64,000 nt of DNA, taken from positions 1 through 64,000 of the forward strand of contig SEFA01000025.1 of the NCBI GenBank assembly GCA_004210455.1, written 5' to 3'. A model generated the notes under the pieces. The model was not told the DNA's origin and ran no database searches. It was given only the letters and a program-made list of their open reading frames with translations. Source of the DNA: Rubrivivax sp. (GTDB lineage Bacteria > Pseudomonadota > Gammaproteobacteria > Burkholderiales > Burkholderiaceae_C). How positions within the stretch are numbered: the stretch's first letter is position 1; every line of letters starts with the position of its first letter. This document shows positions 44,542 through 56,938 of this stretch, one piece after another. The translations under genes and the position numbers were made by a program.

Positions 44542-45789
44542 ATGCTGCGCCGACGTCATCTCCTGTGCTGCGGCGCCGCCGCGGCGGCGGGTCTCTTCAG
44601 CGCGCTCGCGGCCGATGCGGCCGGTCCGCTGCGCAATCCGTGCGGCCACGCTTCACTACCGATTCCCGGCGTCGATCCGCGGTGGCTAGACCGCGTCTGG
44701 GACGGCATCGATGCCACGCAGCTCTGGGACGTCCACGCCCATCTGATCGGCACCGGCGATTCGGGGTCGGGCTGCTGGATCGCGCCGTCGCTGTCGCAGT
44801 GGTGGCACCCGGTCGAGTTCGCCCGCAAGCACGCGATCCTCAACGGCGCCTGTGTCGATCCGCGCTCCATCGCCTCGGGTGACATCGACCGCGCCTACGT
44901 CCGACGACTCACGGCACTGGCCGATGCCCTTCCGGCGGGCGCGCGCTGGCTGCTCTTCGCGTTCGACGAGGCGGTGGATGCCGCCGGCCATCGACGCCCG
45001 GACTGGACCACCTTCCACGTCCCCGACGCCTATGCCCGCGCGGTGGCTGCCGAGCGTCCCGACCGTTTCGGCTGGGTCGCCAGCGTTCATCCGAACCGCG
45101 AGGACGCGCTGGAGCGCCTGGACCGCGCGATCGCCGGCAGGGCGCTGGCGATCAAGTGGCTACCGAGCAGCATGGCCATCGACCTGCGCGATCCCCGCCT
45201 GCGCCCGTTCTACGACCGGCTCGCGGCCGCGCGACTGCCGCTCATCGTCCACTGCGGCGAAGAACTCGCCGTCCCCGGTGCGGACCGGCAGGACCTCGGC
45301 AATCCCCTGCTGCTGCGCGAACCGCTGCGCCACGGCGTGCGCGTGATCGCGGCCCACTGCGCCTCGCTGGGTCTGGCGATGGACCTGGATCTCCCCCGTC
45401 CCCGTCCCGCGCCGGCCTTCGAGCTCTTCGCCCGGCTGATGGACGAACCCGCCTGGCGCGGCCTGCTGCTGGGCGACGTCTCCGCGATGTTCCAGTTCAA
45501 CCGCCGCCCCGAGGTCTGGCGGACCGTGCTCCGCCGCCAGGATTGGCACGAGCGGCTGCTGCACGGTTCCGATTACCCGCTGCCGGGCGTGCTGCCCCTG
45601 GTCCGCCTGCCTCAACTCGTCCGGGCGGGAGTCCTGGATGAAGCCCACGTCGCTCCTTTGGGGGCATTGCGCAACCACCACCCGCTGATGTTTGATCTCG
45701 CCCTCAAGCGGTTCGCCCGATGGCAGGGCGATACCTTGAGCGCCACGGTCTTCGCGACTGCCCGGCACTTCCCCGTTCAGGCGGCGTGA
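44542..45789 (+). CDS. exported amidohydrolase-family (TIM-barrel) protein
   Basis: 415 residues. The N-terminus LRRRHLLCCGAAAAAGLFSA is a Tat-like signal. The amidohydrolase-2 fold is shown by WDVHAHLIG (metal HxH), KWLPSSMAID, LIVHCGEE (His), VIAAHCAS (His) and LHGSDYPLP (Asp). All usual metal ligands are in place. Relatives include metal-dependent decarboxylases and lactonases; the actual reaction cannot be assigned. The ATG at 44542 is used (GTG at 44533 is in frame). The 228 bases after the stop (45790-46018) are G/C-rich with repeated GGCAACCAC but no gene. Confidence 0.85.
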   Translation: MLRRRHLLCCGAAAAAGLFSALAADAAGPLRNPCGHASLPIPGVDPRWLDRVWDGIDATQLWDVHAHLIGTGDSGSGCWIAPSLSQWWHPVEFARKHAILNGACVDPRSIASGDIDRAYVRRLTALADALPAGARWLLFAFDEAVDAAGHRRPDWTTFHVPDAYARAVAAERPDRFGWVASVHPNREDALERLDRAIAGRALAIKWLPSSMAIDLRDPRLRPFYDRLAAARLPLIVHCGEELAVPGADRQDLGNPLLLREPLRHGVRVIAAHCASLGLAMDLDLPRPRPAPAFELFARLMDEPAWRGLLLGDVSAMFQFNRRPEVWRTVLRRQDWHERLLHGSDYPLPGVLPLVRLPQLVRAGVLDEAHVAPLGALRNHHPLMFDLALKRFARWQGDTLSATVFATARHFPVQAA

Positions 45790-46018
45790 AGCACTCCCCC
45801 TGAACCCGGGGCCCTGCCGGGCGGCCGGGACCGGACCGGGCGGTAGCACCGATCGATACCGGTCCAGGCGGCGGGTGATACTCACCGCAAATCAGCAGGG
45901 GGAACCGGGCGGGCGCGACGACAGTTGCGCCATCGCCACCGGCAACCACCCGACGGGGCGATGACCCCGGCAACCACACCCGGTCCCCGACGACCGGTCC
46001 CCAGGAGGAAACGTAGAC

Positions 46019-46492
46019 ATGACCACCCCGCACATCCGCATCCAGCGCGACACGAAGGCCTGGCGTTATCAGGTGTGGATCTCCTTCGGCATCAGCGTCG
46101 CGCTCTGCGCGATCGGCCTGGCCTGGCTGCCCGGTGCCGACCTGGACCGCGCCTTCATGGTCATGGGCTACGTGTTCTGCCTGTCCGCCGCCTTCGCGCT
46201 GTCCAAGTACATCCGCGACAACCAGGGCGCCCGCACCGACACCCCGATGTGGGGCCTGGTCGTCTGGAGCGGCTTCGCGCTGGCGATGGCGCTCACCGGC
46301 TGGGGCCTGTGGCGCATGGAGGTCCAGCCGGTCTGGAAGGCCTACCTGCTGGTCTGCTGGTTCTACCTGATCTCTAACGTCTTCACGCTGGCCAAGATGC
46401 TGCGCGACGCCCACGAGGCCGATCTGGCCGACGCGCGTCAGCAAGGCCGCCGCGACGCCCTGCGCGAAGCCGTGCCGACCGCCGCCCAATGA
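46019..46492 (+). CDS. YiaA/YiaB-family inner membrane protein
   Basis: 157 residues with four hydrophobic helices in two pairs: WISFGISVALCAIGLAWLPG, FMVMGYVFCLSAAFALSKYI, WGLVVWSGFALAMALTGWGL and AYLLVCWFYLISNVFTLAKM. Each pair ends in a K(Y/M)xRD-type motif (SKYIRDNQ, AKMLRDAH), the YiaAB two-helix repeat signature. Function is unknown; the family sits in the inner membrane. It has a very strong AGGAGG ribosome-binding site before the ATG at 46019 and starts an apparent three-gene operon. Confidence 0.85.
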   Translation: MTTPHIRIQRDTKAWRYQVWISFGISVALCAIGLAWLPGADLDRAFMVMGYVFCLSAAFALSKYIRDNQGARTDTPMWGLVVWSGFALAMALTGWGLWRMEVQPVWKAYLLVCWFYLISNVFTLAKMLRDAHEADLADARQQGRRDALREAVPTAAQ

Positions 46493-46566
46493 ACACCGGC
46501 GCCCACCTCGTCTCGACCCGCGCACGCGCCCGTCATCCGATTGACCTCACCGCAAGGAGTCTTCCC

Positions 46567-47016
46567 ATGCGTCCCCGTTCGTCCTTCCGTCCCCTCCTCT
46601 CGCTCCTGACCGCCGCCGCCCTGGCCTTCGGGGCAACCGGCGCGGCCCGGGCCCACGGCCCGAGCGACGCCAGCGCCGCGCTGTCGGCCATCCCGGTCGC
46701 CATCTCCGTCGTCGCGCCCTCCGCTGTGCTGTCCGCCGGCACGGCCTTCGTCGTCGTCGCGATCGAGAGCACCGCCCGCGGCACCGTCTGGGTGCTGGAG
46801 CGCGCCTCCGACGGCGTGCGCATCAGCGTCGAGTTCTCCGGCAAGGCCGTCGTCGGCGCCTCGAATGCCGTCGGCACGGCCCTCGTCGTCACGGCGATCA
46901 GCACCGGTTTCGTCCTGTCCGCGGCGAGCGAGGCGGTCGCCTTCATCCCGAACGAGATCGGCGCCTCGCTGCTCTACAACGAGCGCATCACCGACAAGGA
47001 TCGCGTGACGCGATGA
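46567..47016 (+). CDS. small exported hypothetical protein
   Basis: 149 residues. A good Sec signal (about 1-26; LLSLLTAAALAFGATGAARA) is followed by an Ala/Val/Ser-rich hydrophobic-patterned body (IPVAISVVAPSAVLSAGTAF; SNAVGTALVVTAISTGFVLS) and a polar C-terminus. The alternation of small residues suggests a membrane-associated or beta-rich periplasmic protein, not a known family. AAGGAG precedes the ATG at 46567. It overlaps the DUF2145 gene by 4 bases (ATGA), so the two products are likely partners. Confidence 0.75.
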   Translation: MRPRSSFRPLLSLLTAAALAFGATGAARAHGPSDASAALSAIPVAISVVAPSAVLSAGTAFVVVAIESTARGTVWVLERASDGVRISVEFSGKAVVGASNAVGTALVVTAISTGFVLSAASEAVAFIPNEIGASLLYNERITDKDRVTR

Positions 47017-47840
47017 GCGCCCGCCCGGCCATGAAGACGATGTTCGCGACCGCCGTGCTGGCGGCAACGCTCGGTGCGGGACCGGCCTGGGCCGGTCGTC
47101 CGTGCGAGAACGCCAAGCCCACGATCGACCAGATCCGGCGCGGCATGAACCTCGCGCAGTCGACTGCGGCCGCGCTGGACCGCAGCGGCGCGGACGTCGT
47201 GCTGCTGGCGCGCGCGGGACAGGACCTCGGCGAGTACGGACTGCGCTGGTCGCACGTGGGCTTCGTCTATCGCGACACGATGGGCAGCGGCGCCGACGCC
47301 AAACCTGTCTGGCGCGTGGTGCACAAGCTCAACCAGTGCGGCACGGCGCAGGCCGACCTGTATCGGCAGGGGCTGGGCGAGTTCTTCCTGGACAACCCGC
47401 ATCGCTATGAAGCCGCGTTCTCGGTCCTCAAGCCTGAGTTGCAGCAAGCGCTGCTGCCGGTGCTGAAAGAGAACACCCGCTCGGCGGCCCTGCACACGCC
47501 GGACTACAACATGGTCGCCTACCCCTGGTCGCGCCAGTACCAGCAGAGCAACCAGTGGGCGCTGGAGACCCTGGCTTCCGCCGCCGCGCCGCGCGAGGTG
47601 CTCAATCGGGCCCAGGCGCAGGATTGGCTCAAGCGCCAGGGCTACCAGCCGTCGGACTTGCGCCTGTCGACCGCCAAGCGCCTGGGCGCGCGCATCGGCA
47701 TGGCCAACGTCGCCTTCGACGACCATCCGTCCGCCAAGCGCTTCGCCGGCCACATCGAGACCACGACGGCGGACACCGTCTTCACCTGGCTGACGCGCAG
47801 CGGTTACGGCCAACCCCCGCAAAGCGTCAAGGCGCCCTGA
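47013..47840 (+). CDS. exported DUF2145-family protein
   Basis: 275 residues with a Sec signal (about 1-27, ending GPAWAG). The mature part (RPCENAKPTIDQIRRGMNLA, LRWSHVGFVYRD, NMVAYPWSRQYQQSNQWALE, LGARIGMANVAFDDHP) fits the uncharacterised DUF2145 family. The presence of an early Cys, a HVGF motif and QSNQW/His positions recalls papain-like NlpC/YebB-type folds, but no catalytic triad can be defended. Coupled by 4-base overlap with the small exported protein upstream, and likely co-transcribed with the YiaA-like gene. Confidence 0.85.
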   Translation: MSARPAMKTMFATAVLAATLGAGPAWAGRPCENAKPTIDQIRRGMNLAQSTAAALDRSGADVVLLARAGQDLGEYGLRWSHVGFVYRDTMGSGADAKPVWRVVHKLNQCGTAQADLYRQGLGEFFLDNPHRYEAAFSVLKPELQQALLPVLKENTRSAALHTPDYNMVAYPWSRQYQQSNQWALETLASAAAPREVLNRAQAQDWLKRQGYQPSDLRLSTAKRLGARIGMANVAFDDHPSAKRFAGHIETTTADTVFTWLTRSGYGQPPQSVKAP

Positions 47841-47908
47841 ACGGGTTCGCCCGGACAACGACCGATGCGCGATCGATCTCCTCCCCGACTTCCACAGCGA
47901 GCCCTCCC

Positions 47909-49834
47909 ATGAGCGACTCTTCCCATACCAGCCAGTTCGCGTTGCTGAGCCAGCGCCGGTTCGCGCCCTTCTTCTGGACACAGTTCCTGGGCGCGGGCAA
48001 CGACAACCTGTTCAAGTTCGCCTTCACGGTGCTGGTGACCTACCAGCTCAACGTGAGCTGGCTGCCGCCGACGCAGGCGGGGCTGGCCATCGGCGCCTTG
48101 TTCATCCTGCCCTTCGTGCTGTTCTCGGCCACCAGCGGCCAGCTCGCCGACAAGTACGACAAGGCGCGGCTGATGCGCTTCGTGAAGTCGCTCGAGATCG
48201 TCATCATGGCGCTCGCGGCCTACGGCTTCTACGCCGTCAACGTGCCGGTGCTGCTGGGCTGCGTGTTCCTGATGGGGCTGCACTCCACGCTGTTCGGGCC
48301 GGTCAAGTACGCCTACCTGCCGCAGCACCTGAGCGACCACGAGATCACTGGCGGCAACGGCATGGTGGAAATGGGAACCTTCGTCTCCATCCTGCTGGGC
48401 AACCTGGCGGGCGGGCTGCTGGTCGCGACGCCCATCGTCGGCCCGCAGCACGTGGCGATCGCCTGCGTGGTGGTCGCGTTGCTGGGCCGCGCGACGGCGC
48501 AGGCGATTCCCGCCAGCCCGTCGACGGTGCCGGACCTCGTCATCAACTGGAATCCGGTCTCCGAGACCTGGCGCAACCTCAGGCTGGCGCACGGCCAGCT
48601 GGCGGTGTTCCGCTCGCTGCTGGGCATCTCGTGGATGTGGTTCTTCGGCGCGGTGTTCCTGGCCAACTTCCCGTCGTTCGCGAAGGAGGTGCTGCACGGC
48701 AACGAGCAGGTGGCCTCGCTGCTCCTGATGGTCTTCTCGGTGGGCATCGGCGTCGGCTCGCTGCTGTGCGAGGTGCTGTCGCGCCGGCAGGTCGAGATCG
48801 GCCTGGTGCCGCTGGGCGCCATCGGCATGAGCGTCTTCGCCATCGACCTGTACTTCGCCTCGCGCGGGCTGCCGCCGTCGGCGCCGCTGAGCGTGGGCGC
48901 CTTCCTTGCGAACCATGCGCACTGGCGCGTGCTGGCCGACCTGGGCCTGCTGGCGCTCTTCGCCGGCCTGTACAGCGTGCCGATGTACGCGCTGATCCAG
49001 ATGCGGGCGCAACCTTCGCACCGCGCGCGGATCATCGCGGCGAACAACATCCTCAACGCGCTGTTCATGATCGCGAGCTCGATCCTGGCCGGCGCGCTGC
49101 TGGGTGCCGGGCTGACGATCCCGCAGCTGTTCCTGGTGGTCGGCATCGCCAACGCGGTGGTGGCGTTCTACATCTTCCTGGTCGTGCCGGAGTACCTGCT
49201 GCGCTTCTTCGCCTTCGTGCTGTCGCGCCTCATCTACCGTTTCCGCGTCAGCGGCGATCAGCACATCCCGACGCAGGGTGCGGCGGTGCTGGTCTGCAAC
49301 CACGTGAGCTTCGTCGACGCCGTGCTGCTGATGGCCGCGAGCCCGCGGCCGATCCGTTTCCTGATGGACCACCGCATCTTCCGCGTGCCGGTGCTGGGCT
49401 GGATGTTCAAGCTGGCGAAGGCGATCCCGATCGCGCCGCAGAAGGAAGACGCGGCGACCTACGACGCGGCCTTCGCCGCCGCGCAGGCGGTGCTGGACGA
49501 CGGCGAACTGGTGGGGATCTTCCCTGAAGGCGGCCTCACCCGCGACGGTTCGCTGCAGGCGTTCAAGGGCGGCGTGATGAAGCTGCTGGAGGGGCGTCCG
49601 GACATCCCGGTGGTGCCGATGGCGCTGCAGAACCTGTGGGGCTCGTTCTTCTCGCGCGTCGAGCAGGGGCAGGCGATGGTGCGGCCGTTCCGGCGCGGGC
49701 TGTTCAGCCGCGTGGGGCTGGTTGCGTCGGCGCCGATCGCGGCGAAGGACGTGACGCCGGAGCTGCTGCGCGAGCGGGTGGCGGCGTTGCTCGGTCCGGA
49801 AGCAGTCTCGGTCACGCAGCCGGTGAAGGCGTGA
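47909..49834 (+). CDS. lysophospholipid transporter-acyltransferase fusion (LplT-PlsC like)
   Basis: 641 residues. Residues 1-410 are an MFS transporter of the LplT type (FFWTQFLGAGNDNLFKFAFT, GQLADKYDKARLMR, SLLGISWMWFFGAVFLANFP). Residues 430-640 are a 1-acyl-glycerophosphate/lysophospholipid acyltransferase with VCNHVSFVDAVLL (NHxxxxD) and FPEGGLTRDG. In E. coli LplT and the acyltransferase-synthetase Aas are separate proteins; here the acyl-ACP synthetase domain is absent. The protein probably takes up lysophospholipids at the inner membrane and re-acylates them using an acyl donor made elsewhere. ATG at 47909; a terminator follows. Confidence 0.9.
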   Translation: MSDSSHTSQFALLSQRRFAPFFWTQFLGAGNDNLFKFAFTVLVTYQLNVSWLPPTQAGLAIGALFILPFVLFSATSGQLADKYDKARLMRFVKSLEIVIMALAAYGFYAVNVPVLLGCVFLMGLHSTLFGPVKYAYLPQHLSDHEITGGNGMVEMGTFVSILLGNLAGGLLVATPIVGPQHVAIACVVVALLGRATAQAIPASPSTVPDLVINWNPVSETWRNLRLAHGQLAVFRSLLGISWMWFFGAVFLANFPSFAKEVLHGNEQVASLLLMVFSVGIGVGSLLCEVLSRRQVEIGLVPLGAIGMSVFAIDLYFASRGLPPSAPLSVGAFLANHAHWRVLADLGLLALFAGLYSVPMYALIQMRAQPSHRARIIAANNILNALFMIASSILAGALLGAGLTIPQLFLVVGIANAVVAFYIFLVVPEYLLRFFAFVLSRLIYRFRVSGDQHIPTQGAAVLVCNHVSFVDAVLLMAASPRPIRFLMDHRIFRVPVLGWMFKLAKAIPIAPQKEDAATYDAAFAAAQAVLDDGELVGIFPEGGLTRDGSLQAFKGGVMKLLEGRPDIPVVPMALQNLWGSFFSRVEQGQAMVRPFRRGLFSRVGLVASAPIAAKDVTPELLRERVAALLGPEAVSVTQPVKA

Positions 49835-49860
49835 ACTGACCTGATCCGGTAGACAGCAAG

Positions 49861-49884
49861 AAGGCCTCCGAAAGGAGGCCTTTT
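49861..49884. terminator. Rho-independent terminator
   Basis: AAGGCCTCC and GGAGGCCTT form a perfect 9-bp stem with a GAAA tetraloop followed by TT, ending the transporter-acyltransferase gene; it could also serve the convergent gene at 49901-50401 (AA tract on the other side). Confidence 0.85.
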
Positions 49885-49900
49885 GCGTTCAGCAGCGGTG

Positions 49901-50401
49901 TCACGCGCTCCGCGCGCCTCTCCGCATCAACCGCCTGATCCTCAACTTGATCGCCCTCGCCGAGCGCCACACGGCACTCGCGCGCACCCAGACCAGCAGG
50001 CCTTCCTTCCACACGGTCCAGCGCCCGTAGAGATGCGCAAACCAGGGCAGGCTCATCAGCGCGGGCTGCGTGAGCGCGAAGATGCGCGCCACCACCGCCG
50101 TGCCGATGACCTTGGCGCCGACGATGACGCACAGCCCCATGCCCGCGTGGCCGATTCCCATCAGCCACAGCGCCAGCAGCTTGATGGGCAGCAGCAGGAG
50201 CCCGGGGAGGAAGAACACCACCAGCGCGACATAGGGCGGCAGCCGCCTCACGACGGCTTCCAGCTGGCGGAACACCGGCAGCCGGCCGATGGCGGCCATC
50301 GCGCGCTGCAGCGGCTCCCAGCCCCATTCCTCAAAGAGGATGACGATGGCCAGGACCACGCGGATCAGCCATCGGAACGGCGCGATGAGCAGCTTCAGCA
50401 T
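49901..50401 (-). CDS. hypothetical inner-membrane protein
   Basis: 166 residues with an amphipathic N-terminal helix (KLLIAPFRWLIRVVLAIVIL), two further hydrophobic helices (YVALVVFFLPGLLLLPIKLL; GMGLCVIVGAKVIGTAVVAR) and a strongly Arg-rich C-terminus. No family function is known to me. The ATG at 50401 is preferred over an adjacent GTG. It follows tgt by 40 bases on the same strand and may share its transcript. Confidence 0.75.
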   Translation of the reverse strand: MLKLLIAPFRWLIRVVLAIVILFEEWGWEPLQRAMAAIGRLPVFRQLEAVVRRLPPYVALVVFFLPGLLLLPIKLLALWLMGIGHAGMGLCVIVGAKVIGTAVVARIFALTQPALMSLPWFAHLYGRWTVWKEGLLVWVRASAVWRSARAIKLRIRRLMRRGARSA

Positions 50402-50441
50402 CACGCCATCTTTGCACGCTCCAACTTAGGACCTTCTGAAG

Positions 50442-53125
<2,684 letters not shown>

Positions 53126-53162
53126 GCGGCCGTCTCGTCGATGTCGATCTGAGATCGATCCT

Positions 53163-54696
<1,534 letters not shown>

Positions 54697-54734
54697 ATCG
54701 CCGGACGCCTCGGACCCGCGCCGGGGTTCATCGC

Positions 54735-54761
54735 AAAAGCCGCCGTCACCGGCGGCTTTTT
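54735..54761 (+). terminator. Rho-independent terminator
   Basis: AAAAGCCGCCG and CCGGCGGCTTTT pair around TCA/C with a trailing T-run (TTTTT), ending argG. Confidence 0.88.
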
Positions 54762-54822
54762 CATTGGTGCTCGGCGACACCTCGCGACACTGAACGGGCT
54801 TCCTGTTTCCTGAGGAGCCTCC

Positions 54823-56055
54823 ATGCGTGCCATCGCGCTGTACGCCCTGATCCTTTTCAGCGGTGCCTTGTCGTCCCCCACCTTCGCGACCTCACCGCCC
54901 CAGACCTCTGCCCGCGACTGGCAGAAGTGGCACGGCGGCTGGGTGCGCCTCGAGGCCGACGGCAACCTGAGCTGCCTCAGCACGAACGGCACGAACTGCT
55001 ATTGGCACCACCAGGTCACTGATCCGAAGACCTTCAGCGGGCAGCCGCTGCAGCCGCTCGTGTGCGGCATCGCTCATGCGGGCAAGTGGGGCGGGCGGAG
55101 CGGCTACAACGACGCCGACAACCTCAGCGGCGACCGCCACTGGTGCCGGTCTGCGTATGCGACGCTGTTTGCCAAGTGGGAGGACTACAGCACGCTCGGC
55201 GCGAAAGTCTGGCTGTCCGAGACGCCAGCCGGCGACGCCATGTGCCATTCCGCGGACGGCAGGACCTGCACGCCGGTCAAGGAAGGCGACGACGCCCCGC
55301 CGACTGGCGCGGCCGTGCACCCACTCGTCTGTGGCGCCCACCTGAACCGGATCGCGAAGAAGACGGGTTATGACGAGCCCGGCCACTGGTGCCAGTTGCC
55401 CCGGATCCTGTACCGCGCCGTCGATCTGCCGGTATCGCACGTGGATTGGAGAGACCTGAAGACGCCTGCGTGGACTTCCGACGATGAACCTGCCGTGGTC
55501 ATTCGGACCAAAGTGCCTGAGGGGCGGTCGCTGAAACTGATCACGAGCGCACGGCTTGCCTCGAAGGATTGGCGCGATGTTGCGTTCAGCGATGGCGGTC
55601 AGGTGGGGTTCGAATTCGGATCGCGGCTCCGCTTCCACCTGGATGTGAATGGCGACGGTATCGATCCCTGGCCGTTGTGGATATTGCCGCGCACGGGCGG
55701 CGGCATCACGGCTGGAATGAAGGTCACGTCGCGCGGCAACATGTGCTTCTTCAACGCGCCGGACGGCGCTCCTCGCGACGGCCAATTCATCGCCTTGAAC
55801 GCCCTCATCGGCAACACCGTCCCGTTGCGGACTCCGATCGGTCAACCGTTCCAGGTCCTGTCCAGTGCGCCTCCCTGGGAGAATGTCCCGACGGGCGCCC
55901 TGCTGACCTGGCGCTCCGACGCGCCGTCGGGCTTCAAGATCGACGAGCTGCTGGTGCTGGCCGCCCGGCGGGTGCCCGTCGAAGGCGATCTCACGGGCAA
56001 GAAGCGCAAGATCTCCTACGCGGAGGACTGCGATCGCCTTCCAGTGCCGCTTTGA
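54823..56055 (+). CDS. secreted Cys-rich hypothetical protein with internal duplication
   Basis: 410 residues, not recognised. A Sec signal (about 1-22) is followed by two tandem Cys-containing units. Unit 1: Cys51, Cys59, Cys81 (PLVCG) and Cys108 (GDRHWC). Unit 2: Cys141, Cys149, Cys170 (PLVCG) and Cys190 (EPGHWC). The spacing of the first two cysteines (8 residues) is identical, and SGYND/TGYDE precedes HWC in both. Paired disulfides are expected in the periplasm or outside. The second half (about 205-410) is a different, beta-rich region. TGAGGAG precedes the ATG at 54823. No neighbour explains its role. Confidence 0.75.
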   Translation: MRAIALYALILFSGALSSPTFATSPPQTSARDWQKWHGGWVRLEADGNLSCLSTNGTNCYWHHQVTDPKTFSGQPLQPLVCGIAHAGKWGGRSGYNDADNLSGDRHWCRSAYATLFAKWEDYSTLGAKVWLSETPAGDAMCHSADGRTCTPVKEGDDAPPTGAAVHPLVCGAHLNRIAKKTGYDEPGHWCQLPRILYRAVDLPVSHVDWRDLKTPAWTSDDEPAVVIRTKVPEGRSLKLITSARLASKDWRDVAFSDGGQVGFEFGSRLRFHLDVNGDGIDPWPLWILPRTGGGITAGMKVTSRGNMCFFNAPDGAPRDGQFIALNALIGNTVPLRTPIGQPFQVLSSAPPWENVPTGALLTWRSDAPSGFKIDELLVLAARRVPVEGDLTGKKRKISYAEDCDRLPVPL

Positions 56056-56074
56056 GGCGCTGCGGCATCCGATG

Positions 56075-56105
56075 AAAAAAGCCGCTGATCGCTCAGCGGA
56101 TTTTT
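56075..56105. terminator. bidirectional Rho-independent terminator
   Basis: CCGCTGA and TCAGCGG form a 7-bp stem around TCGC, with AAAAAAG upstream and ATTTTT downstream, so it works in both directions for the convergent genes ending at 56055 and 56140. Confidence 0.88.
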
Positions 56106-56139
56106 CTTCGCGTCGCCGCGGGGTCGAGCCCCGTCGGAC

Positions 56140-56814
56140 TCAGCCGCGGCGGCGGCGCGCCAGGAAGCCCAGCGCACCGAGGCCGGCCAGCATCAGCGCG
56201 TAGCTGTGCGGTTCCGGCACGGCCGGCGCGATGGCGGCGTTGACATTGGAGCTCAGGAACTCCGCGCGCACGCCGGTGAAGTTGTAGGTCGAGTTGGCCG
56301 TGTCGGTCACGACGAACTGCAGCGTGTTCACGCCCGCGACGAAGCCGCTGGAGGCGGAGAACGAGGTCCACTCCGCGAAGCCGCGCTCGCCGGCGATCGA
56401 CGAGATCGCGACGCCGTTGAGCAGCAGCACGCCGTTGTTGTCCGCCGCCCAGTGGCCGCTGAACGAGGCGCTGCTGGCGTCGTAGCCGGTCAGGTCGAAG
56501 TTCAGCGTCCAGGTGAACGTCGAATTGCCGGTCGGGCTGTAGTTGGTGCCCTGGTCCGAACCCGGGATCAGCCACGACGAGGACGCGGTGTTGGGCAGCC
56601 AGTACGGGAACGGATCGGTCGCGCCGTTGCTCACCACGCCGAAACCGGCCAGGCCCGCCGCATCGCCGGTGGCCGTGTACTTGTAGTTCGTGTCGGTGCT
56701 GCCGGTGGTCTGGCCGGCGCCGGTGTTCACCAGGCCCCCGATGGAAGCGGCGGCGGCCAGGCCGCTGAACAGCGCGGCGGCGGCGGCGATCGAGGTGCGT
56801 GCAATCAGCGTCAT
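56140..56814 (-). CDS. PEP-CTERM sorting-domain protein
   Basis: 224 residues. A Sec signal (about 1-22, FSGLAAAAS) begins the protein, and the C-terminus is a PEP-CTERM signal: VPEPHSYALMLAGLGALGFL then RRRRG (residues 199-224). Such proteins are processed by an exosortase in exopolysaccharide-linked systems. The middle has N/T/S-rich beta-sandwich-like character (FTWTLNFDLTGYDASSASFS; NTLQFVVTDTANSTYNF) and could be carbohydrate-associated. The start is the ATG at 56814; upstream frame is the shadow of the sigma-factor gene. No exosortase is in the window; the CPBP protease at 42928 is of a type associated with these systems. Confidence 0.92.
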   Translation of the reverse strand: MTLIARTSIAAAAALFSGLAAAASIGGLVNTGAGQTTGSTDTNYKYTATGDAAGLAGFGVVSNGATDPFPYWLPNTASSSWLIPGSDQGTNYSPTGNSTFTWTLNFDLTGYDASSASFSGHWAADNNGVLLLNGVAISSIAGERGFAEWTSFSASSGFVAGVNTLQFVVTDTANSTYNFTGVRAEFLSSNVNAAIAPAVPEPHSYALMLAGLGALGFLARRRRG

Positions 56815-56938
56815 GGTGAATCCCGAGCGGTGGTAGGTCTTGTGTGTGCGATTGTCCCTAAACATAGGGATTCCCAAACACCGCCACCCCCCGTAGGCAC
56901 GGGGGGACACCACAGTCCGAAAGAAGGGGAACGCGTGA

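Noticed and set aside
45790-46018. GC-rich gap with repeated GGCAACCAC before the YiaA-like gene, considered as a riboswitch or terminator
   Set aside because: No stable conserved RNA pattern or T-run is visible; only the AGGAGG site is convincing.
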